From assembly GCF_003725545.1 (NCBI RefSeq), contig NZ_RJLN01000060.1, forward strand, positions 1-32,586: a stretch of DNA of 32,586 nt. Direction: 5' to 3'. This stretch comes from Micromonospora solifontis (GTDB lineage Bacteria; Actinomycetota; Actinomycetes; Mycobacteriales; Micromonosporaceae). The stretch's first letter is position 1, and each line of letters starts with the position of its first letter. The notes below the pieces were generated by a model that did no database searches, was not told the origin of the DNA, and saw only the letters and a list, made by a program, of their open reading frames with translations. Positions 24,374 through 31,827 of the stretch are shown here, in pieces. Position numbers and translations under genes: made by a program.

Positions 24374-24982
24374 ATGGTCTTCGGCATCATCAGCGCCGCC
24401 GTCCACATCGTCCTGGGCGCCCTGCTCGGCCAGCTGGCCGGCGGCGTCGTCGGCCTGCTCGTCGGCGCCGTCGTCGGGCTGCTGGTCGGCGCACCCTTCG
24501 GCTGGGCGGTCGCCTCGGCCGGCACGTACGGCGCCGACCCGAAGGGGATCTTCCTCTTCGTGGTCGACCACACCTGGAGCCTGCTCAACACCGTGGTCGG
24601 CGCGCTCTACCTGGCCCTGCACCTGGTCTTCGGGCACCAGCTCGACCGGGTGGTCTCCCAGGCCAGCGGCCGGGTCAACGTGGTCGAGGGGGTCTCGCCC
24701 CGCTACGCCACCACCATCGGCACGGTCTGCGCCGGCTCCAGCCCCGGCATCCAGCGGCACGAGGACGTGCACATCCTCCAAGCCCGCCTGCTCGGCCCGC
24801 TCTACCTGCCGCTGGTGGTGCTGAACTACGTGCTGTTCACCATCGCCCCGGTGTGGCTGCTCTGGCACGACCACAGCAACGCGCCGATCAACCGGTTCAC
24901 CCGGTACTTCGAGATCGGCGTCTACCCGCACGTGTGGAACGAGGCCATCGCGTACCGGATCCAGGGGACCCCGCCGCGATGA
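24374..24982 (+). CDS. Polytopic membrane protein with HExxH motif (putative metallopeptidase)
   Basis: The 202-residue protein begins with a glycine-zipper-like double helix (residues 6-47, GGVVGLLVGAVVGLLVGAPF). A short soluble part carries SPGIQRHEDVHILQARLLGP, with the zinc-site signature HExxH at 129-133. A second hydrophobic hairpin follows (about 139-165), and then YPHVWNEAIAYRIQG. Glu190 in NEAIAY resembles the third ligand (NExxx) of gluzincin peptidases. The combination HExxHxxQ followed by LLGPLYLP recalls membrane-associated putative peptidases I know only by sequence. The ATG at 24374 has AGAGGTGA upstream, and its stop overlaps the next start (ATGA), tying it to the eCIS operon. 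Catalysis is unproven. Confidence 0.85.
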   Translation: MVFGIISAAVHIVLGALLGQLAGGVVGLLVGAVVGLLVGAPFGWAVASAGTYGADPKGIFLFVVDHTWSLLNTVVGALYLALHLVFGHQLDRVVSQASGRVNVVEGVSPRYATTIGTVCAGSSPGIQRHEDVHILQARLLGPLYLPLVVLNYVLFTIAPVWLLWHDHSNAPINRFTRYFEIGVYPHVWNEAIAYRIQGTPPR

Positions 24983-25659
24983 CCGGCGCGATCGAGGCCG
25001 CCGTCGCGGACCTCGCGACCTGGCTGACCGGGGCGGCGGGCCACGCCGTCCCGGTCGCCCCGCCCCGCGACGACCCGGAGGGCGGCCTCACCGTCTGGCC
25101 GCTGGAGCTACGACCGGCCCGGCAGACCGCCGGCAGCGGCGGGACCCGGGAGCCGTACCGGTTCGTGGTCCGGCTCCTGGTCGCCGGCGCCGGACCGGCC
25201 GCGCTCCCCGCGCTGGACCGGGTGCTCGCCGCCGCCACCACCGCCGGCGAGCCGGAGGTGGTGCTCGCCGCCGGTGACCCCGACCTGTGGCGGGCCTTCG
25301 GGGTCGCGCCCCGGCCGGCGCTGCTGGTCGACGTGCCGGCGCGGATCGCCCGGCCGCTGCCGGCCGCGCCCCCGGTGCGGCACCCGCTGCAACTGCGGCA
25401 GCTGGACCTGCGCACCCTCGACGGGCGGGTGGTCGGGCCGGAACAGCAGCCCCTGGCGGCCATGCGGGTCGAACTCGTGGGCACCCCGTACGCCACGGAG
25501 ACCGACCACGGCGGGCGGTTCCGGCTGGTCGGTGTCCCGCACGACCCGCAGGCCCCGGACCGGCCGGTCCGGGTACGCCTGATCGGGCGGGGCCGCACCC
25601 TCACCGCCGACCTCGACCCCGCCGACCCCGACCTCGTCATCGTCTGCGCCCCCGACTGA
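24979..25659 (+). CDS. Pvc16-like eCIS tail-terminator protein with C-terminal regulatory-like domain
   Basis: The 226-residue protein has an N-terminal part (about 1-125, WLTGAAGHAVPV to PARIARPLP) similar in layout to the Pvc16/DUF4255-type protein that caps contractile sheaths. Its C-terminal beta domain (about 145-226) has PLAAMRVELVGTPYATETD followed by GGRFRLVGVP, the pattern of a carboxypeptidase-regulatory-like fold. That domain may add a surface or target-binding module. The ATG at 24979 overlaps the preceding stop by four bases. The sheath gene starts 23 bases after its end. The family assignment is by context and layout and is moderate; a divergent Pvc16 relative is most likely. 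Confidence 0.65.
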   Translation: MTGAIEAAVADLATWLTGAAGHAVPVAPPRDDPEGGLTVWPLELRPARQTAGSGGTREPYRFVVRLLVAGAGPAALPALDRVLAAATTAGEPEVVLAAGDPDLWRAFGVAPRPALLVDVPARIARPLPAAPPVRHPLQLRQLDLRTLDGRVVGPEQQPLAAMRVELVGTPYATETDHGGRFRLVGVPHDPQAPDRPVRVRLIGRGRTLTADLDPADPDLVIVCAPD

Positions 25660-25682
25660 GCCGTCTCCCCGAGGAGGGACCG

Positions 25683-26906
25683 ATGCCCAACTACTTCTCC
25701 CCCGGCATCTACGTCGAGGAGGTCCCCAGCGGCGCCCGCCCGATCGGCCCGGTCGGCACCAGCACCGCCGCCTTCGTCGGCGTCGCGCCGGACCGCACCG
25801 CGCACGTCGACCAGGCCCTCGCGGTGAACAGCTGGTCGGAGTTCCTCCGGCTGTACGCCGACGGGGACCACCTGGAGAGCACGCCGCTGGCCCGGGCGGT
25901 CTTCGGCTTCCTCGACAACGGGGGCACCCGGTGCTGGGTGGTCAACGTCGGCGAGGGCGGCCGGCTCATGGGCACCGGCGGGCGGCGCGGCGGGCTGCAG
26001 GTGCTGGAGGCGATCGACGAGATCTCCATCCTGGCCGCCCCCGGCTACCACGACCCGGTGTCGCACGAGGCGCTGATCAGCATGGCCGAACGGCTGCGCA
26101 CCATGGTCGCCATCTGCGACCCGCCGCCGGACGTGCCCGACATCTCCCGGCTGACCCGGGTGGCCCGGCCGGACGACGGCAAGCCCACCGGCAAGCCCGG
26201 CGACGGCCCGGCGAAGCCCGCCGACGACGACCGGACCGACGGCGACCGGCCCCGGGAGTCCAGTTTCGCCGCCTTCTACTACCCGTGGATCAAGGTACGC
26301 GACCCGCTCGGCGGCGACCTGGTGCTCACCCCGCCGAGCGGGCACGTGGCCGGCATCTGGGCCCGCACCGACGCGCTGCGCGGGGTGCACAAGGCCCCCG
26401 CCAACGAGCCGGTACGCGGCGCCGTCGACCTGGCGTACCTGGTCACCCGCCCCGAGCACGACGTGCTCAACCCCAAGGGGGTCAACGTCATCCGCTACTT
26501 CGCCGGCGAGGGGATCCGGCTCTGGGGCGCCCGCACCCTCGCCGCCGAGGCCAGCGAGTGGCGGTACCTCAACGTCCGGCGGCTCTCCATCGCCATCGAG
26601 CAGGCCATCGCCAACGGCACCCGGTGGATGGTCTTCGAACCGAACGACTACACGCTCTGGCGGTCGATCCGCCGGGACATCGGGGCGTTCCTGACCCGGG
26701 TGTGGCGGGACGGCGCGCTGCTCGGGCGGACGCCGGAGGAGGCGTTCTTCGTCAAGTGCGACGAGGAGACCAACCCGGCCGACGTCCGCGACGCCGGGAT
26801 GGTGGTCGCGCACATCGGCATCGCGGTGGTCAAGCCCGCCGAGTTCGTGGTGTTCAAGCTGAGCCAGTGGGCCGGCGGCACCGAGACCGAGACGATCGGA
26901 GGCTGA
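25683..26906 (+). CDS. Phage-tail-like contractile sheath protein
   Basis: The 407-residue sheath protein starts MPNYFSPGIYVEEVPSGARP, the classical tail-sheath N-terminus. It ends with the conserved C-terminal domain (EWRYLNVRRLSIAIEQAI, RWMVFEPND, FFVKCDEETNPADVRDAG) that forms the inner sheath wall. Such proteins polymerise around the tube and contract to drive it. A low-complexity, charged insertion (DDGKPTGKPGDG, about residues 160-198) sits on the probable outer surface. GAGGAGGGA precedes ATG 25683. The tube gene follows one base later. At 407 residues it is shorter than many sheaths but complete at both ends. Confidence 0.95.
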   Translation: MPNYFSPGIYVEEVPSGARPIGPVGTSTAAFVGVAPDRTAHVDQALAVNSWSEFLRLYADGDHLESTPLARAVFGFLDNGGTRCWVVNVGEGGRLMGTGGRRGGLQVLEAIDEISILAAPGYHDPVSHEALISMAERLRTMVAICDPPPDVPDISRLTRVARPDDGKPTGKPGDGPAKPADDDRTDGDRPRESSFAAFYYPWIKVRDPLGGDLVLTPPSGHVAGIWARTDALRGVHKAPANEPVRGAVDLAYLVTRPEHDVLNPKGVNVIRYFAGEGIRLWGARTLAAEASEWRYLNVRRLSIAIEQAIANGTRWMVFEPNDYTLWRSIRRDIGAFLTRVWRDGALLGRTPEEAFFVKCDEETNPADVRDAGMVVAHIGIAVVKPAEFVVFKLSQWAGGTETETIGG

Positions 26907-26907
26907 C

Positions 26908-27390
26908 ATGCCGACCACGGCCACCCCGCAGCCGGGCGCGCCCGTCGACCCGTACCGGGCCTACCACTTCAAGCTGCTCATCAATGGGATCACCAACGGG
27001 CACTTCACGGAGGTCAGCGGCCTGGAGGTGCACATCCCGTCGGTGACGTACAAGGAGGCCGGCAACGAGCGGATCCGGGCGGTGCCCGGCCAGGCCGAGT
27101 ACGCCCCGGTCACCCTCCACTTCGGCCTCACCCAGTCGCGGGAACTCTGGGACTGGGTGAACGCGGCGGCGAAGGGCACGGTCAGCCGGCGCAACGTGTC
27201 GGTGGTGCTGCTGGACCCGGCCGGCACCACCGAGGTGCTGCGCTGGAACATGATCAACGCGTGGCCGACCCGGTGGCGGGGCGCGCACCTCAACACCCTC
27301 GCGCAGGAGATCGCCATCGAGGCGCTGACCCTGGCGTACGAGGGGCTGGAACTGGAGTCGGGCAGTGCGGCCGCCCCGACCTCAGCGTGA
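26908..27390 (+). CDS. Tail tube protein (gp19/Hcp-like)
   Basis: The 160-residue protein matches the T4 gp19/CIS tube family, with YRAYHFKLLINGITNGHFTE near residues 16-35, GLEVHIPSVTYKEAGN, and the C-terminal AWPTRWRGAHLNTLAQEIAI near residue 120. It forms the inner tube expelled when the sheath contracts. CGGAGG (26897-26902) and the TGACATG junction give a good start at 26908. The next gene overlaps its end by 26 bases. Confidence 0.95.
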   Translation: MPTTATPQPGAPVDPYRAYHFKLLINGITNGHFTEVSGLEVHIPSVTYKEAGNERIRAVPGQAEYAPVTLHFGLTQSRELWDWVNAAAKGTVSRRNVSVVLLDPAGTTEVLRWNMINAWPTRWRGAHLNTLAQEIAIEALTLAYEGLELESGSAAAPTSA

Positions 27391-28735
27391 CCGGCTGGCC
27401 CGGGCGCTGCGGGCCGCCGCCGACCGCCTCGCCCCGCCGCCCGCTCCCGCCGGCCGGCCACCCGCGGCGGTCGATCCGGCCCCGCCGCTAACCCGCCGCC
27501 CCGGCGAGCCCCCGGAGCACTGGCTGCGCCTCGTCGCCGCCCACGCCCCCGGCCTTCTCCACCCGACGCCCTCCCCCGTTGATCAAGGAGTTCGCGTCGG
27601 ATCCGTGCCGTTCGACGACGCAAACCCCTTGATCAACAGCGACGGCGGGCACGACAGCGACGGTGGGCTCGGCGGTGACGGTGGGTTGGCGGAGGGCGGT
27701 GGGCGATGGGCGCGCTGGGCGCGATCGCGGTGGCGTTCCGCCCGCCGGGACGACCGGGCGGGCCAGGTGGAGGCGGAACCGGGGTGGGCGGGGACGGACA
27801 GCGGCGGGCGGCCCGAAAGCGGCGCCGAGAACGTCGTTCGGCCGGGTGCCATGGGAGATGCGGCCTCCGGCGGGCCGGCTGCGTCCGGACGCGGCCGGGA
27901 CACGGGCTCCGCCGGGCCGGGCACCCCCGGGCGGAGCCGGGACACGGGCACCGCCGGGCCGGGCACCCCCGGGCGGAGCCGGGACGCGGACACCGCCCGA
28001 CCCGGTGCCGCCGGCCGGAGCCGCGCCGTTGAGGGGCGCCGCACCGACGGGGAGGGCCCGGACCCGGGCGGGCCCGGGAGCGGCGACCGGCCCGGCGGTG
28101 TCACCGGGCGGACCGGCGCCGGTCGTACCGGTGGACGGCGCACCCCGGGGCGGGCCGATGACCGTGCTCCGGCCGCCGGCGGCGCGGCGTCCCCCCGGAC
28201 CACCCCCGGCGCCCCACCCACCCGACCCCGGCTCGCGTCCGGAGCCGCCGCGTCCGTTCCCGGCCCGGCCGACCGTGCCACCGACCGCGGCCGGCCGGAG
28301 TGGCCGGGACGTGAGGCGCCGCGGGCCGACGGAAGCCCCCGGGTGGACCACCCGGCGTGGCCGGACGGCACGACCCGGAGCGACCGGCAGCGGGACGGCC
28401 GCCGACCCGGCACCGCCGAGCAGCGGTGGGAGCGGACGCCGGCCGCCGGCCTTCGGGTGCGGTTGTTGTCGCCGGGGGCGCAACAAACGCACTCGAACCC
28501 GCTCCCGGCCAGCTCTGCCGACCACGGTCCGGAGTGGAGCGGCACGCTCGGCGCACCCTGGCCGGCGCTGCCCGGGGAGACCGACGCCCCCGGCCCCGCC
28601 GTCCCCGACGGGACGCACCGACCCCGGGATCCGTGGCCGGCGCTGCCCGACGACCGGGAGCTGTGGCGGCCCTGGGCGGACCCGACCGACACCATGCGGC
28701 TGCGCCGGCTCGACCGGGAACAGGCGGGTGAGTGA
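27365..28735 (+). CDS. Disordered repeat-containing protein of the eCIS operon
   Basis: The 456-residue protein has a basic, conserved-looking N-terminus (LARALRAAADRLAPP and PPEHWLRLVAAHAPGLLHP, to about residue 68). A long Gly/Pro/Arg/Asp-rich centre includes three 14-residue repeats (RSRDTGTAGPGTPG type). The C-terminus (about 415-456) is structured and rich in Trp, with WPALPDDRELWRPW and then TMRLRRLDREQ. The pattern of structured ends and a variable disordered middle suggests an adaptor or tether, but this is inference. The GTG at 27365 overlaps the tube gene; the end overlaps the next start (TGATG). A 60-bp inverted-repeat element lies in frame near residues 72-91. Codon bias dips in the middle but recovers at both ends. 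Confidence 0.78.
   Translation: MRPPRPQRDRLARALRAAADRLAPPPAPAGRPPAAVDPAPPLTRRPGEPPEHWLRLVAAHAPGLLHPTPSPVDQGVRVGSVPFDDANPLINSDGGHDSDGGLGGDGGLAEGGGRWARWARSRWRSARRDDRAGQVEAEPGWAGTDSGGRPESGAENVVRPGAMGDAASGGPAASGRGRDTGSAGPGTPGRSRDTGTAGPGTPGRSRDADTARPGAAGRSRAVEGRRTDGEGPDPGGPGSGDRPGGVTGRTGAGRTGGRRTPGRADDRAPAAGGAASPRTTPGAPPTRPRLASGAAASVPGPADRATDRGRPEWPGREAPRADGSPRVDHPAWPDGTTRSDRQRDGRRPGTAEQRWERTPAAGLRVRLLSPGAQQTHSNPLPASSADHGPEWSGTLGAPWPALPGETDAPGPAVPDGTHRPRDPWPALPDDRELWRPWADPTDTMRLRRLDREQAGE
27578..27637. mobile_element. 60-bp inverted-repeat element inside the disordered-protein gene
   Basis: Arms 27578-27599 and 27616-27637 are inverted copies with 20 of 22 bases matching, each with TTGATCAA near the outer end, around a 16-base loop. 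The size, symmetry and A/T-rich ends suggest a REP- or MITE-like insertion. It keeps the reading frame. Confidence 0.5.
27890..28036 (+). repeat. 42-bp in-frame tandem repeats
   Basis: Three 42-bp units (27890, 27932, 27974) and a half unit encode 14-residue repeats of the type RSRDTGTAGPGTPG. The first two are nearly identical, the third is diverged. They lie in the disordered region of the eCIS protein. Confidence 0.85.
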
Positions 28736-29481
28736 TGGAGCGGGTCGCCTTCCTGGTGGACGAGACCGGCGTCCGGGTGGACTGCCTGCTCAACCCGGAG
28801 ACCGTGCAGGTCACCCGGCTGGCCGGGGTACGCCCCCGGGGCGCCCCGGACGGCCAGCTCACCGGGACCGGCCTGGCCGACGATCCGCTGCTGTTCACCG
28901 GCGGCGGCCGTACCGAGCTGGTGCTGGACCTGCTCTTCGACGTCGACTTCGTGGAGACCCAGGTCCGCCCGGAGGACGTCCGCGCCCTCACCCGTCCGCT
29001 GTGGCTGCTGGCGGAGAACTCCACCGCCGAGCACGGCTGGCTGCGGCCGCCGCTGGTCCGGCTGGTCTGGGGCAAGACCTGGAACGTCCCCGGGGTCATC
29101 GTGGCGATCGCGGAACGGTTCGACGCGTTCACCCTCACCGGCACACCCCGGCGTTCCTGGCTGCGGCTGAAGCTGGTCCGGGTGGCCGAGAACGCCGAGG
29201 CCGCCCAGGCGGGCTTCGAGGAGGAGCTGGCCACCGCCGCCACCCCGGCCGTGCCACCCGGGTCGGCGGTGGTCGCCGCCGCGGACGGCGCGGCCGAACC
29301 GGGCTTCTCCGGGGTGCGGTTCGACCTGCTCGCCCACGACGCGCTCGGCTCGCCGCTGCGCTGGCGGCTGCTCGCCGAGCACAACCGGATCAGCGACCCG
29401 CTGACCGTGCCGGCGGGCACCGCCCTCGCCGTGCCGCCGCTCACCGCCCCGGTGCCGGGTGGGACGGGAGGTGCGCCGTGA
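28735..29481 (+). CDS. CIS tube/spike-adaptor protein (Pvc7 / gp53-like)
   Basis: The 248-residue protein begins MERVAFLVDETGVRVDCLLN, with ADDPLLFTGGGRTELVLDLLFDVDFVET following near residues 44-71. This is the layout of the CIS tube-type N-terminal domain that joins the inner tube to the spike hub. The middle WLRPPLVRLVWGKTWNVPGV is typical of gp53/LysM-type baseplate hub proteins. The C-terminal 50 residues (HNRISDPLTVPAGTALAVPP) look like a short LysM-like peptidoglycan- or hub-binding tail. The start overlaps the preceding stop (TGATG); a GTG three bases earlier is the alternative. Its stop overlaps the next start by GTGA. Confidence 0.85.
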   Translation: MERVAFLVDETGVRVDCLLNPETVQVTRLAGVRPRGAPDGQLTGTGLADDPLLFTGGGRTELVLDLLFDVDFVETQVRPEDVRALTRPLWLLAENSTAEHGWLRPPLVRLVWGKTWNVPGVIVAIAERFDAFTLTGTPRRSWLRLKLVRVAENAEAAQAGFEEELATAATPAVPPGSAVVAAADGAAEPGFSGVRFDLLAHDALGSPLRWRLLAEHNRISDPLTVPAGTALAVPPLTAPVPGGTGGAP

Positions 29482-31049
29482 ACCGGGCCACCACCGTGAT
29501 CCTCGACGGGACCCCGCTCGCCGACCCGCGCCGGCTGCGCGGCGTCCGGGTCGCCGCCCGCCTGGACCTGCCGACTCAGTGCGAGCTCACCCTCGCCGCC
29601 GCGCCCGGCGCCGCCGCCCTCGACCCGCCGGTACGCCCCGGCGCCACCGTCGACGTCCGCCTCGACGGCCAGCCGGAGGCCCTGTTCGCCGGCGAGGTGA
29701 CCGGCGTCGAGGTGGAGTACGCCGCCGACGGCGCGGCCCTGCTGCGGGTCCGGGCGTACGACCCGTTGCACCGGCTGCGCAAGCGGCAGGAGCTGCGGGT
29801 GTTCGAGTCGGTGACCGCAGCCGACCTGGCCGGCGTGCTCTGCACCGACCTCGGCCTCACCGTCGACGCGGACACCGACGGGCCGCGGCTGGACCGGCTG
29901 CTCCAGCACCGGCACACCGACCTGGAGCTGCTGCGCGAGGTCACCGGACGGGCCGGGCTGCACCTGGCGGTGGACGGCGAGCGGCTGCGGCTGCTCACCC
30001 TCGACGGCTACGGCGACCCGGTCCCGCTCGCCCTCGGCGAGACCGTGCACGCCCTGCGTCTCGCGGAGAACCTGGACCGGGCCGGCGGGGAGGCCGTGGC
30101 GCTGGGCTGGCACCCGCAGCGCGCCGAGCCGCTGCGCCAGCAGGCCGACGAGGCCCGCTCCGGCCGGCGGGTGCCGCTGCGCCCGGACCCCGCCGGGGTC
30201 GGCGCGGCCGGGGCCCGCACCGCCGTGGACCAGCCGGGGCGCAGCGACGACGAACTCGCCGCCCTCGCCCAGGCCGGGCTGGACGCCCGGGTCGCCGCCC
30301 TGGTCACCGCCGAGGGGACGGCCGAGGGTGACCCGGCGCTGCGCCCCGGCCGGCGGATCGCCCTGGCCGGCGTCCCGGAACCGTACGCGGGCGTGTACGT
30401 GCTCACCGAGGTGGTGCACACCGTCGACGGCAACGGCCACCTGACCCGTTTCTCCACCGTCCCGCCGCCGCCACCGCCGGCCGCCGCGCCCGCCCCGGCC
30501 ACCGTCACGCTCGGCACGGTCACCGACGTCGACGACCCCGACCGGCTGGGCCGGGCCCGGGTGACCCTGCCCGCGTACGGGGACCTGGACGCGGGCTGGC
30601 TCGCGGTGGTCTGCCCGGGCGCCGGCCGGGGCAAGGGCATCGTCGCGCTGCCCGACCCGGAGGACACCGTGCTGGTGGCGCTCCCCGGCGGCGAGCCGGC
30701 GTCCGGCATCGTGCTCGGCTCGCTCTTCGGCGCGGTCGAGCCGTACGACGCGGGGATCGTGTCCGGGCGGTCCCGGCGCTGGTCGATGCGGACCGGCACC
30801 GGCCAGTCGATCGTCATCGACGACGACGCGCGCACCCTGCGGCTGGCCACCGACGCGGGCAGCTTCGTCGAGCTGCGCCCCGAGCTGACCACCGTGCACG
30901 CCGCCGGCGACCTGGTGCTCTCCGCACCCGGCCGGGCCATGGTGGTCCGCGCCCGCACCGTCGACTTCCTGCAGGCGACGGCGACCGAGGACGCCGACAC
31001 CGCCGCCGCCCAGGCCCGCTCCCTCGCCCGCGCCCACGGAGGTGGCTGA
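29478..31049 (+). CDS. VgrG-like spike / baseplate assembly protein
   Basis: The 523-residue protein fuses a gpD-like hub (residues 1-330, including AADLAGVLCTDLGLTVDADT) to a gp5/gpV OB-fold (about 345-430, LGTVTDVDDPDRLGRARVTL and GIVLGSLFG). A C-terminal beta-helix-like region (about 430-523) follows. It forms the central spike at the tube's tip. GGGAGG and the GTGA overlap support GTG 29478. The Pro-rich linker (PPPPPPAAAPAP) between hub and OB-fold may be flexible. The stop overlaps the PAAR-like start. Confidence 0.93.
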   Translation: MNRATTVILDGTPLADPRRLRGVRVAARLDLPTQCELTLAAAPGAAALDPPVRPGATVDVRLDGQPEALFAGEVTGVEVEYAADGAALLRVRAYDPLHRLRKRQELRVFESVTAADLAGVLCTDLGLTVDADTDGPRLDRLLQHRHTDLELLREVTGRAGLHLAVDGERLRLLTLDGYGDPVPLALGETVHALRLAENLDRAGGEAVALGWHPQRAEPLRQQADEARSGRRVPLRPDPAGVGAAGARTAVDQPGRSDDELAALAQAGLDARVAALVTAEGTAEGDPALRPGRRIALAGVPEPYAGVYVLTEVVHTVDGNGHLTRFSTVPPPPPPAAAPAPATVTLGTVTDVDDPDRLGRARVTLPAYGDLDAGWLAVVCPGAGRGKGIVALPDPEDTVLVALPGGEPASGIVLGSLFGAVEPYDAGIVSGRSRRWSMRTGTGQSIVIDDDARTLRLATDAGSFVELRPELTTVHAAGDLVLSAPGRAMVVRARTVDFLQATATEDADTAAAQARSLARAHGGG

Positions 31050-31387
31050 TGCGCTGGATCCACCGGGACTCGCTGATCACCTGCGACCACGACGGCCGGG
31101 TCGCCAACCGCCCCTCCCAGCGGTGGGTGACCGTGTCCGGCGTACCGGTGCTGGTGGCGACCGACCCGGAAGGGCGGGACATCACCGCCTGCCCGAACTA
31201 CGGCCCGACCATCAAACCCTGCGCCAAGACGCTGACGGTGACCGTCGGCTACAGCGCCTGGCTGCGGGTGGACGGGCACCGGGTGGTGCTGTCGAATCTG
31301 GACGGCCTCACCGACGGCACCCCGCCCGGGCTGGTCCACCACACCGTCCGCGACCCGCGGCAGACCTTCCTGGGGGCGGACGCATGA
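31049..31387 (+). CDS. PAAR-like spike-tip protein
   Basis: This 112-residue protein is placed directly after the spike gene, as PAAR-like tip proteins are. It has C12, H14, C48 and C58 (TCDHDG, ITACPNYGPTIKPC), a candidate Zn site at a tapered tip, though the classical PAAR signature is not obvious. The ATG at 31049 overlaps the spike stop (TGATG), and its stop overlaps the next start (ATGA). Confidence 0.75.
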   Translation: MRWIHRDSLITCDHDGRVANRPSQRWVTVSGVPVLVATDPEGRDITACPNYGPTIKPCAKTLTVTVGYSAWLRVDGHRVVLSNLDGLTDGTPPGLVHHTVRDPRQTFLGADA

Positions 31388-31827
31388 GGGCCTTCCGCTT
31401 CGTCGGCGCCGGCTTCGACGCGGGTCGCACCGGCGGCCTCGCGCTGACCGCCGCCGGCGGGCTCGCGATGACCGACGGCGACGAGACGGTACGCCAGGCG
31501 CTGTTCCTGCTGCTGTCGACCACCCCCGGGGAGCGGCTGATGCGCCCCGGCTACGGCTCCCGGCTGCACCGGCTGGTCTTCGCCCCGAACGACGACACCA
31601 CCGCCGGTCTGGCCATCCACTACGTACGGCAGGCGATCCGGCGGTGGGAGCCCCGGGTCGAGGTGATCGGCGTGGACGCCGGCCCCGACCCGGACGACCC
31701 GTGGCGGCTGGTGATCCGGCTGGACTACCGGGTGCGGGCCAGCCTCTCCCCCGGCCAGCTGGTCTTCTCCGTCGACCTGCTGCCCGAGGACGCCCCGGAC
31801 GACCCCACCGAGGAGGCCACGTCATGA
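31384..31827 (+). CDS. GPW/gp25-family baseplate protein
   Basis: The 147-residue protein has the gp25 core: LLLSTTPGERLMRPGYGSRL (about 41-60) followed by LVFAPNDDTTAGLAIHYV and a beta-rich C-terminus. gp25 forms the wedge that nucleates sheath assembly in the baseplate. The ATG at 31384 overlaps the preceding stop (ATGA), and its own stop overlaps the gpJ start. Confidence 0.93.
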   Translation: MRAFRFVGAGFDAGRTGGLALTAAGGLAMTDGDETVRQALFLLLSTTPGERLMRPGYGSRLHRLVFAPNDDTTAGLAIHYVRQAIRRWEPRVEVIGVDAGPDPDDPWRLVIRLDYRVRASLSPGQLVFSVDLLPEDAPDDPTEEATS

